Positions 1-6,147 of a stretch of DNA of 8,034 nt are shown piece after piece. Numbering within the stretch: position 1 is the stretch's first letter; every line of letters starts with the position of its first letter. This DNA comes from Leptolyngbya sp. SIO4C5 (GTDB lineage Bacteria; Cyanobacteriota; Cyanobacteriia; Phormidesmidales; Phormidesmidaceae), in NCBI GenBank assembly GCA_010671965.1, contig JAAHIC010000172.1, forward strand, positions 1 to 8,034, given 5' to 3'. The notes beneath the pieces are model-generated. The model was not told where the DNA came from. It did not search any database and was given only the letters and a program-made list of their open reading frames with translations. The translations under genes and the position numbers were made by a program.

Positions 1-224
1 CAATATAAATAAGTTTTTTGATCAAAGCCTCTCTTTTTTCTGCAGAGAGATAAATATTTTGATTGATTAAAAGCTTTACGGCATAACCTAGGCAATAGCC
101 TATGGAAAGAATTGAATAATGACGATACCAATAAAATTGAGAGTTGAAAAAACGAGAAAACAGTAGCAGATTTTCTAAAATAGCTGATTTGATTTTATCT
201 TATTTATATTGCCAGAGACGTTTT

Positions 225-248
225 CTAGCCAACAAAAATATTGGTTAG
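225..248. repeat. Small inverted repeat
   Basis: CTAGCCAA (225-232) pairs with TTGGTTAG (241-248) across an 8-base A-rich loop. One of the eight pairs is a G-T wobble on the plus strand. CCAG at 212-215 and CTGG at 250-253 can add an outer stem. No T-run follows on either strand, so a terminator role is not supported. Confidence 0.4.
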
Positions 249-323
249 CCTGGTAAAGAACAGGGCCTTGAAAATATAAATATGCGAAGTTCTCACATAG
301 CATTGATTTAAGTTTTGCTCAGT

Positions 324-402
324 CCCTTTTAACGGGTTTGCGAGTCAATCAGCTAGAATCAATAACTACCTATTTCTAGCTGATCAATTGACTCAAAAAG
401 GG
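324..402. repeat. Long imperfect inverted repeat (fold-back)
   Basis: Three arm segments pair in order: CCCTTTT (324-330) with AAAAGGG (396-402), GAGTCAA (342-348) with TTGACTC (388-394), and TCAGCTAGAA (349-358) with TTCTAGCTGA (374-383). That makes 24 base pairs around a 15-base loop. The left arm carries an extra 11 bases (331-341) and the right arm an extra TCAA (384-387). This resembles a degenerate fold-back or miniature element more than a designed terminator, because no T-run follows on either strand. It lies about 150-220 bases past the gcvP stop codon and could still act as a 3' stem-loop on that transcript. Confidence 0.5.
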
Positions 403-453
403 GGGCAGCTTGTTAGCGCTGCTAAGTCGGCGGACCTAATCATTTTTAGAACA

Positions 454-473
454 GGGTAGCGACAGCGTAACCC
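454..473. repeat. Short cyanobacterial-style GTAGCGACAGCGTAAC repeat
   Basis: The stretch is a small imperfect palindrome: GGGT at 454-457 and ACCC at 470-473 enclose GCG and CGT arms around an ACAG loop. From general knowledge, sequences with the core TAGCGACAGCGTAA recur in intergenic DNA of many cyanobacteria, often flanked by GCG/CGC. Only this one copy is seen in the window, so calling it a dispersed repeat rests on resemblance. Confidence 0.3.
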
Positions 474-548
474 ATGCGGGGTCGGCTTATTGCCTCAGAC
501 AAAGCTACGCCAACGTGCCTCAACCGCAACTTACATTTACTCATGTTT

Positions 549-3530
549 TTATGCGTCGGTGTAAGCTTCTAGCGGCGGACAGGCACAGACCAGATTGCGA
601 TCGCCGTAAGCCTGATCAATACGGTTCACCGCAGGCCAAAACTTATGCGCCCGCGTCCAGGCAGTGGGATAGACCGCAGCCTCACGGGAATAAGGACGGT
701 GCCACTCCGGCGCTACTAAGTCGGCAACCGTGTGGGGAGCCTGTTTGAGGACGTTGTTGTCTTGATCCACCTCGCCCAGTTCAACGGCGCGGATTTCCTG
801 ACGGATAGCAATCATGGCATCGCAGAAGCGATCGAGTTCGGCCTTTGACTCGCTCTCGGTGGGTTCAACCATAATGGTTCCAGCAACAGGCCAGGACATG
901 GTTGGCGGATGGAAACCATAGTCGATTAGGCGTTTGGCAATATCGTCGACACCGAGTCCGGCAGATTTACGAAAGCCGCGCAGGTCAATAATGCATTCAT
1001 GGGCTACCCGACCTTGCTGCCCTCTGTAGAGAATTTCATAGTGGTCAGATAGGCGATGGGCCATGTAGTTAGCGTTGAGAATGGCAACTTCGGTCGCTCG
1101 CTTCAGGCCACTAGCGCCCATCATGACAATATACATCCAGGAAATGGGCAGGATGCTGGCGCTGCCCCAGGGAGCCGCCGCGATCGCTCCAATCCGCTGT
1201 TCTCCTGCCAGAGCGGCTGTCAAACTGTGTCCCGGCAGAAACGGCAGCAGATGTTCCTGGACGCCGATTGGCCCTACACCGGGGCCACCGCCACCGTGGG
1301 GAATACAGAAGGTTTTATGCAGATTCAGGTGGCAAACATCGGCGCCAAAGTCCGCTGGCCGACAAAGCCCAACCTGAGCGTTCATGTTGGCCCCATCCAT
1401 GTAGACCTGACCGCCGTGGGTGTGGACAATCTGACAAATTTCGCGGATGGCCGTTTCAAAGACGCCGTGAGTAGAGGGATAGGTCACCATCAGGGCCGCT
1501 AGCTGGTCAGCATGTTTCTCGGCTTTGGCCTGCAAATCGGCGACGTCGATGTTGCCGTCTTCGTCACAGGCGACCGTCACTACCTTCATGCCCGCCATGA
1601 CGGCGCTAGCCGGATTAGTGCCGTGGGCCGAGGTGGGAATCAGGCAAATATGGCGATGGGCCTGATTGCGGTGCTGATGATACTGACGGATGACCAGCAG
1701 GCCAGCATATTCCCCCTGCGAGCCAGCATTGGGCTGTAGGGAAATGCCCGCAAAACCCGTAAGCTCAGCCAGCCAGTCAGAGAGCTGCTGAAACAGAATT
1801 TGATAGCCCTGGGTCTGGTCTACGGGGGCAAAAGGATGAATCTGACTGAGTTCCGGCCAGCTAATCGGCAGCATTTCAGCCGTGGCATTCAGCTTCATGG
1901 TGCAGGAACCGAGGGGAATCATGGCGGTGGTCAGAGACAGGTCGCGTCCCTGCAGCCGATGCAGGTAGCGCAGCATCTCTGTTTCCGAATGGTACTGGTT
2001 AAAGACAGGATGAGTCAGGTAGTTGCTGGTACGCGGTTGGAGAATTTGGAGTTGAGCTTGAGCATACAGATCGGCGACAGCCGGTAGCTTTATCCCTGAG
2101 AGATTGAAAATATCTAATAGGTTTTGCAGATCTGGCAGCGTGACGGTTTCGTCTAAAGCAATGCCTAATGTTTGCGGATCGAGAATACGGAGATTGACCT
2201 GCCGAGCGATCGCCCGTTTGAGGATTTCTGGCTGGGCCTCGCCCACATCAATCCGTAAAGTATCAAAATAGGCAGCTTCGCCTAGACCATAGCCGAGCTT
2301 TTCTAGTCCCGTCGCCAGCGCCACTGTAGAGCGGTGTACGCGGCTGGCAATCTGCCTCAACCCTTGGGGGCCATGATAGACCGCGTACATACTTGCCATA
2401 ATTGCCAACAGCACCTGGGCCGTGCAGATATTGCTAGTAGCGGAATCTCGCCGGATATGCTGCTCACGGGTCTGCAGGGCCAAGCGCAGGGCTGGCTGAT
2501 CATAAATATCTTTTGAGAGGCCCACCAGCCGCCCCGGCAGCTTGCGGGCATAGTCTTCGTGGGTAGCGAAGTAGGCGGCATGGGGGCCGCCGTAGCCCAG
2601 AGGCACCCCAAATCGCTGGCTGTTGCCGATAGCGACATCGGCTCCCAGTTCCCCAGGAGGCGTCAGCAGCGTCAGGCTGAGCAAGTCAGCGGCGACAATC
2701 GCTAAGGCTCCGGCGGCATGGGCTTTTTGAATAAAGTGGGTATAGTCATAAACAGCCCCATCGCTGGCCGGATACTGCAGCAGCACCCCGAAAACGGCCT
2801 GGTCGAACTCGAAGGTGCGGTGATCGCCGACAATCACCTCAATCCCCAGCGGCAAGGCCCGCGTTTTAATGACTTCAATCGTTTGAGGATGACAGTCAGC
2901 CGCGACCCAAAAGGTTTTGCTCTTCTTCTTTTTCTGTAGCCCGTAAACCATGCTCATGGCCTCGGCGGCGGCGGTGCCCTCGTCTAGCAACGAGGCGTTT
3001 GCCAGAGGCAGTGCAGTCAGATCGGCCACCATCGTTTGAAAGTTGAGCAGGGCTTCTAGCCGTCCCTGAGCAATTTCTGGCTGATAGGGCGTGTACTGGG
3101 TGTACCAGCCGGGATTTTCCAGCACGTTGCGCTGAATGACGGCTGGGGTGATGCAGTTGTGGTAGCCCAGGCCAATAAAAGAGCGAAAGACCTGATTTTG
3201 CTGGGCGATCGTTTTTAGCTTGGCGAGGGCTGCCTGCTCGCTGAGACCCGGTGCTAGCTGGAGCGGTTGTTGGAGGCGAATATCTGCCGGAATCGCTGCC
3301 GTCATCAAAGCGTCTAGGGAGTCATAACCCAAGGCTGCTAGCATCTGATCAATTTCGGCAGGGCGGGGGCCGAGATGGCGGTTGACAAAGTCTGACTCGT
3401 GAGACGGCAGCATTGCTCCGGCTGCGAAATCAGTTTGCCCATTAAGAGAATTGGCGGCTGAAGCGGTAGCAGGGCTAGGAGCTGACTGATTGAGCGCGGC
3501 TGTGCTGTGGTCAAATCGAGATTTTTGCAT
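549..3530 (-). CDS. gcvP: Glycine dehydrogenase (decarboxylating), P-protein of the glycine cleavage system
   Basis: PLP-dependent P-protein. It decarboxylates glycine and passes the aminomethyl group to the lipoyl arm of GcvH; in cyanobacteria this serves photorespiratory glycine breakdown and one-carbon supply. The product is 993 residues when read from the ATG at 3528-3530. Family sequence begins near residue 47 ([10 protein letters not shown]). The N-terminal half carries [21 protein letters not shown] and the C-terminal half [18 protein letters not shown]. The PLP lysine is K739 in [17 protein letters not shown] (codon 1314-1316). The C-terminus ([18 protein letters not shown]) is intact, so it is full length. 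A TTG 51 bases upstream is in frame but lies inside the T-tract of a terminator-like hairpin, so I prefer the ATG; neither has a strong ribosome binding site. The first 45 or so residues are a low-complexity Ala/Ser/Gln extension, and an alternative ATG at 3411-3413 would give 954 residues, close to the E. coli length. gcvH lies directly upstream on the same strand. Confidence 0.97.
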   Translation of the reverse strand: MQKSRFDHSTAALNQSAPSPATASAANSLNGQTDFAAGAMLPSHESDFVNRHLGPRPAEIDQMLAALGYDSLDALMTAAIPADIRLQQPLQLAPGLSEQAALAKLKTIAQQNQVFRSFIGLGYHNCITPAVIQRNVLENPGWYTQYTPYQPEIAQGRLEALLNFQTMVADLTALPLANASLLDEGTAAAEAMSMVYGLQKKKKSKTFWVAADCHPQTIEVIKTRALPLGIEVIVGDHRTFEFDQAVFGVLLQYPASDGAVYDYTHFIQKAHAAGALAIVAADLLSLTLLTPPGELGADVAIGNSQRFGVPLGYGGPHAAYFATHEDYARKLPGRLVGLSKDIYDQPALRLALQTREQHIRRDSATSNICTAQVLLAIMASMYAVYHGPQGLRQIASRVHRSTVALATGLEKLGYGLGEAAYFDTLRIDVGEAQPEILKRAIARQVNLRILDPQTLGIALDETVTLPDLQNLLDIFNLSGIKLPAVADLYAQAQLQILQPRTSNYLTHPVFNQYHSETEMLRYLHRLQGRDLSLTTAMIPLGSCTMKLNATAEMLPISWPELSQIHPFAPVDQTQGYQILFQQLSDWLAELTGFAGISLQPNAGSQGEYAGLLVIRQYHQHRNQAHRHICLIPTSAHGTNPASAVMAGMKVVTVACDEDGNIDVADLQAKAEKHADQLAALMVTYPSTHGVFETAIREICQIVHTHGGQVYMDGANMNAQVGLCRPADFGADVCHLNLHKTFCIPHGGGGPGVGPIGVQEHLLPFLPGHSLTAALAGEQRIGAIAAAPWGSASILPISWMYIVMMGASGLKRATEVAILNANYMAHRLSDHYEILYRGQQGRVAHECIIDLRGFRKSAGLGVDDIAKRLIDYGFHPPTMSWPVAGTIMVEPTESESKAELDRFCDAMIAIRQEIRAVELGEVDQDNNVLKQAPHTVADLVAPEWHRPYSREAAVYPTAWTRAHKFWPAVNRIDQAYGDRNLVCACPPLEAYTDA

Positions 3531-3570
3531 GTACTTTCGAGGGCTGGAAACAACGGCGATCGCAATGGGG

Positions 3571-3606
3571 CAAAAAGTCAAAACCCATCAGTTAGCAAAC
3601 CGATGG
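3571..3606 (-). terminator. Terminator- or attenuator-like hairpin between gcvH and gcvP
   Basis: Read on the minus strand, CCATCGGTT (3606-3598), loop TGCT, and AACTGATGG (3593-3585) form a 9-bp stem with one G-U pair. It is followed by GTTTTGACTTTTT (T-tracts at 3583-3580 and 3575-3571). It sits 67 bases past the gcvH stop and 54 bases before the gcvP ATG. It can end gcvH transcription, attenuate read-through into gcvP, or form a 5' stem-loop of a gcvP transcript begun at the adjacent promoter. The T-tract is broken by GAC, so efficiency may be partial. Confidence 0.5.
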
Positions 3607-3618
3607 ATCGAAAATTTA

Positions 3619-3646
3619 CTTATTTCAATTGTATTAACTCTGTCAA
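3619..3646 (-). promoter_or_regulatory. Candidate sigma70-type promoter of gcvP
   Basis: On the minus strand a perfect TTGACA (3646-3641) is followed after 16 bases by AATAAG (3624-3619), which matches the -10 consensus at four of six positions. It lies between gcvH and gcvP and points into gcvP. Initiation would fall around 3612, immediately before the 3606-3585 hairpin, giving a leader of roughly 80 bases. The -35 is strong and the -10 modest; no start-site data exist here. Confidence 0.4.
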
Positions 3647-3672
3647 ATCTAGTGGAAGCACGCCAAAGTCGG

Positions 3673-4065
3673 TTAGATGCCCTCAACTTGATCCTGATAC
3701 TCTTCCGCACTCATAGCGTCTTCCAAATCTTCTAAATCGTCCATCTTGACCTTCAGCATCCAGGCGTCGCCGTAGGGATCATCGGCAATCTGCTCCGGGG
3801 AATCTATCAAAACATCGTTACGCTCTAGCACTTCTCCCGTCACGGGTGCTTTCAAATCCTCGACCGCCTTGACCGACTCGATTGTGCCAAAGTTTTCTCC
3901 TTTTTCAATCGTGTCGCCCACCTCAGGCAGCTCTAAAAACACCACGTCGCCTAACTGATCGACGGCAAAAGCCGTAATGCCGATAATGGCGACGCCATCT
4001 TCATCGACCCGAACATATTCGTGGGTATCTGCATATTTTAAGTCTGCTGGATATTCAAAAGCCAT
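3673..4065 (-). CDS. gcvH: Glycine cleavage system H-protein (lipoyl carrier)
   Basis: A 130-residue H-protein, the family's usual size. It carries the aminomethyl intermediate on a lipoyl-lysine between the P, T and L proteins in the cytoplasm. The lipoylation site is K66 in the ESVKAVEDL motif, with the preceding GENFGTIES strand and the following [11 protein letters not shown] strand that form the lipoyl hairpin. The C-terminus is acidic ([22 protein letters not shown]). The ATG at 4063-4065 is preceded by a good ribosome binding site, GGAGAGGA, six bases away. It lies 142 bp upstream of gcvP on the same strand, consistent with a gcvH-gcvP unit, although a hairpin and a promoter lie between them. 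gcvT is not upstream; the gene there is divergent. Confidence 0.98.
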   Translation of the reverse strand: MAFEYPADLKYADTHEYVRVDEDGVAIIGITAFAVDQLGDVVFLELPEVGDTIEKGENFGTIESVKAVEDLKAPVTGEVLERNDVLIDSPEQIADDPYGDAWMLKVKMDDLEDLEDAMSAEEYQDQVEGI

Positions 4066-4071
4066 ACCCTT

Positions 4072-4079
4072 TCCTCTCC
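4072..4079 (-). promoter_or_regulatory. Ribosome binding site of gcvH
   Basis: The minus strand reads GGAGAGGA, ending six bases before the gcvH ATG. It is a strong Shine-Dalgarno match and fixes this start. Confidence 0.75.
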
Positions 4080-4334
4080 GTGCTGCTGGCTAGATTTACC
4101 AAGGTAGAACACTCATCAGAGCAACTATATCGGCAAAGCTGTCTGCTGCGTAAGCCCCAAAAGCCTTTTTATGCCACTGAAGCGGCGATCGCTGAGAAAG
4201 AGAGTGTCAGTTCTGATACGGCTGGTTAATTGACTAGCCCCTAATATCTCTCTAGGCTGAAGTGAGCCTGATCTGTTGAAACAGGTTGAGGACGGACGGT
4301 TGATCGTCTTGGATATATTGCACTTGGTTTAACT

Positions 4335-4375
4335 GCAGCGATCGAGGCTGCTCTTTAGCCTTAAGCTGCTCGATC
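4335..4375 (+). promoter_or_regulatory. Possible structured leader with alternative hairpins upstream of the symporter gene
   Basis: Three hairpins compete for the same bases. GCAGC (4335-4339) pairs with GCTGC (4347-4351). AGGCT (4345-4349) pairs with AGCCT (4357-4361). GATCGAG (4340-4346) pairs with CTCGATC (4369-4375), extended by GCT with AGC. If the transcript starts upstream, for example near TATATT at 4314-4319, the 5' leader could switch structure. No terminator T-run follows, and the structures may be chance. Confidence 0.25.
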
Positions 4376-4444
4376 ATATTTATGAGTGCCTGTGAATCGC
4401 TGCTCTTTGGAGAGACTTGTCTAGGCGGGCACTGCTTACCGATT

Positions 4445-4450
4445 GGAGGA
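4445..4450 (+). promoter_or_regulatory. Ribosome binding site that sets the symporter start
   Basis: GGAGGA lies three bases before the ATG at 4454. An in-frame ATG 72 bases upstream (4382) has no such site and would add 24 residues without membrane-protein character, so 4454 is preferred. Confidence 0.8.
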
Positions 4451-4453
4451 AAG

Positions 4454-6049
4454 ATGTCAAACCGGAATTGGGAGCGATCGCCAGTTAGGCTTTTGAGCAC
4501 TGTTGTTCTCTGGGCAGTTGTGCTAGTGCTAGGACCCGCCGCCCTGGTAGCGCGGGCGCAGGCCGAAAGCGAAAGTCCTGGCTACAATTTTCAGGACGTG
4601 TTCTTTGCCTTTATTGTTCTAGGATTCTTGATTTTGGTCGGGCGCTGGATTCGTCAGCGCGTTGGCCTGCTACAGGCTTTGTTTTTACCCAGCTCAATTG
4701 TGGCAGGGGTCGTTGCCTTGCTGCTAGGCCCAGGGGTTTTGGGGGCGATCGCGGCTATGGCTTTTGGGGAAACAGGCTTTTTGGCAAATGGGCTTTTCCC
4801 CCAGCCTATTTTAGCGGTGTGGTCCGAAATTCCGGGCGTCTTTATCAACATCGTTTTTGCCACCATCTTTTTAGGAGAGTTTATTCCACCCCCAGCAGAA
4901 ATTTGGCGAAGGGCCTCGCCGCAGGTAGCCTTTGGTCAATCTTTGGCTTGGGGGCAATATGTGGTGGGTTTGTTGCTGGCCATCTTGGTTTTGGGGCCGA
5001 TTTTTGGCCTGCCCCCTGTGGCTGGAACTTTAATTGAAATTGGTTTTGAAGGGGGTCACGGTACGGCAGCCGGGATGGCAGAGGTGTTTGGGGAAATTGG
5101 CTTTGAGGCTGGCCCTGATCTGGCAATCGGGATGGCAACAATCGGCATCGTCAGCGGCATTTTGGCCGGGGTGCTGCTGGCTAACTGGGGGCGACAGCGG
5201 GGCTATATTCCTCATGGTCGAGATCTCAATATCGCAGCGGACGCTCAAGAGCGGGTGCCGGTTGAACACGAAAGCCCTGAAATGAGAGAGCGGCGGCGAC
5301 GCCATCTCAATAGTTTGTTAGTTGATCCCCTCTCTCTCCAGTTTGGCTTTGTCGGCGTGGCGATCGCCATTGGCTGGCTAATCTTGCAGCTATTAGCTCT
5401 AATCGAAGCGCTCACCTGGAACCGGGGCGGCGAAGGATTAGAGATTATGGGAGCGATTCCCCTATTCCCGATGGCTTTAGTTGGCGGCATCATTGTGCAG
5501 CTCTTATTGAAGCGATTCAACTACCAGTATCTCGTTAACCGTCAGCTCATGGTTCGCATTGGCGGCGTGGCTTTAGACGCTACGATCGTTGCGGCCTTAG
5601 CCTCGATTAGCTTGGCGATTATTGCTCGCAATTTTGGCGCTTTTGCGGTCCTAGCGATCGCGGGTATTGCCTGGAACGTTTTGTTTTTCGTCTACTTTGC
5701 CCCTCGAATTATTCCAACTTACTGGTTTGAGCGGGGGCTAGGTGATATGGGTCAGTCAATGGGCGTGACGGCTACAGGAATTTTGCTGATGCGCATGGTT
5801 GATCCAAGCGATCGCTCAGGCGCTCTTGAGAGTTTTGGCTATAAGCAGCTATTTTTTGAGCCGATTGTGGGCGGCGGCTTGTTTACCGGGGCTGCCCCTC
5901 TGCTGATCAATCGCTTTGGCGCTTTTCCGATATTGCTGCTGACGAGCGGATTACTGGCTTTCTGGCTCATCTTTGGCTTCTGGAACTACAAGAAAATTAG
6001 CCAGTCTATAGCCAGGCAGAGAGAGATTGAGCCGGTGGCCGCTGAGTAG
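4454..6049 (+). CDS. gltS: Sodium:glutamate symporter, GltS family
   Basis: Inner-membrane secondary carrier of the GltS family, expected to import glutamate or a related anion with sodium. It has 531 residues and is strongly hydrophobic. The diagnostic loop FEGGHGTAAGMAE (GGHGTA at 200-205) matches the GGHGTG motif of E. coli GltS, and a second signature lies at GVTATGILLMRMVDP (about 437-451). The hydrophobic segments fall into two halves, at roughly 48-140 to 165-245 and 295-510. A charged central loop (about 246-290, with a RRRRR-like ERRRRRH stretch) separates them. It is longer than E. coli GltS (401 residues). Residues 8-37 are basic, then hydrophobic, ending ALVARAQA, which resembles a signal peptide or an extra first helix. 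The start is chosen from the GGAGGA site. The gene is divergent from gcvH, convergent with the kinase and followed by its own terminator, so it is probably monocistronic. The family is clear; the exact substrate is inferred. Confidence 0.9.
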   Translation: MSNRNWERSPVRLLSTVVLWAVVLVLGPAALVARAQAESESPGYNFQDVFFAFIVLGFLILVGRWIRQRVGLLQALFLPSSIVAGVVALLLGPGVLGAIAAMAFGETGFLANGLFPQPILAVWSEIPGVFINIVFATIFLGEFIPPPAEIWRRASPQVAFGQSLAWGQYVVGLLLAILVLGPIFGLPPVAGTLIEIGFEGGHGTAAGMAEVFGEIGFEAGPDLAIGMATIGIVSGILAGVLLANWGRQRGYIPHGRDLNIAADAQERVPVEHESPEMRERRRRHLNSLLVDPLSLQFGFVGVAIAIGWLILQLLALIEALTWNRGGEGLEIMGAIPLFPMALVGGIIVQLLLKRFNYQYLVNRQLMVRIGGVALDATIVAALASISLAIIARNFGAFAVLAIAGIAWNVLFFVYFAPRIIPTYWFERGLGDMGQSMGVTATGILLMRMVDPSDRSGALESFGYKQLFFEPIVGGGLFTGAAPLLINRFGAFPILLLTSGLLAFWLIFGFWNYKKISQSIARQREIEPVAAE

Positions 6050-6071
6050 TTTGGCTTTGCAGGAGCATCCA

Positions 6072-6104
6072 GGCGGCGATGTCATCAGGCATCGCCGCCC
6101 TTTT
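6072..6104 (+). terminator. Intrinsic terminator of the symporter gene
   Basis: GGCGGCGATG (6072-6081) and CATCGCCGCC (6090-6099) form a perfect 10-bp GC-rich stem with an 8-base loop, followed by CTTTTGATTT. It begins 22 bases after the stop codon. No T-run follows on the minus strand, so for the converging kinase gene it would act only as a stem-loop. Confidence 0.88.
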
Positions 6105-6147
6105 GATTTAATAAAACATTGGCCCTCTTAGAGACTATGTAGGCTCG

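Larger units (their letters stand above)
1..548. other. AT-rich gene-free region downstream of gcvP
   Basis: No reading frame here looks like a protein. Roughly the first 400 bases are clearly AT-richer than the neighbouring genes, and the stretch contains no HIP1 octamer. It holds several inverted repeats: CTCTCT/AGAGAG (29-34 with 44-49), TAGGC/GCCTA (89-93 with 98-102), CTAGCCAA/TTGGTTAG (225-248) and a long imperfect fold-back (324-402). The region lies 3' of gcvP, so it would be the site of that gene's transcript end, but I see no classical hairpin followed by a T-run in the minus direction. It could be decayed mobile DNA or an ordinary intergenic spacer; the sequence alone does not decide. 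Confidence 0.6.
4066..4453. other. Divergent intergenic region between gcvH and the symporter gene
   Basis: This 388-bp region must hold the outward promoters of gcvH and of the symporter gene. A -10-like TATAGT lies on the minus strand at 4129-4124, about 60 bases before gcvH, with only a weak -35. On the plus strand TATATT (4314-4319) and TTGACT (4230-4235) are promoter-like but are not paired at proper spacing. One HIP1 octamer lies at 4185-4192. The 4335-4375 stretch folds in alternative ways. A 41-codon open stretch with plausible codon use runs on the minus strand (4377 to 4252). None of these is certain. Confidence 0.5.

Noticed and set aside
515..748. Plus-strand frame of 77 codons across the gcvP 3' end
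   Set aside because: Its composition (Pro, Gln, Arg, Cys-rich) is that of a shadow frame, it overlaps the conserved GcvP C-terminus, and there is no ribosome binding site.
1056..1502. Open frame of 148 codons on the plus strand inside gcvP
   Set aside because: It is antisense to a strongly conserved gcvP region including the PLP lysine. The protein is Arg/Gly/His-rich with no recognisable domain, as expected of a shadow frame.
2915..2945. Possible frameshift-prone run encoding QKKKKSK in gcvP
   Set aside because: The lysine codons are mixed AAA/AAG, and the reading frame continues with conserved P-protein sequence on both sides, so no frameshift is indicated.
3531..3672. Glycine riboswitch between gcvH and gcvP
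   Set aside because: The spacer is too short for the usual tandem aptamer plus expression platform, and I could not find the conserved aptamer core. Only a simple hairpin is supported.
4881..5520. Several minus-strand frames inside the symporter gene
   Set aside because: They are antisense to clear membrane-protein coding sequence and have Pro/Ser/Arg-rich low-complexity products.
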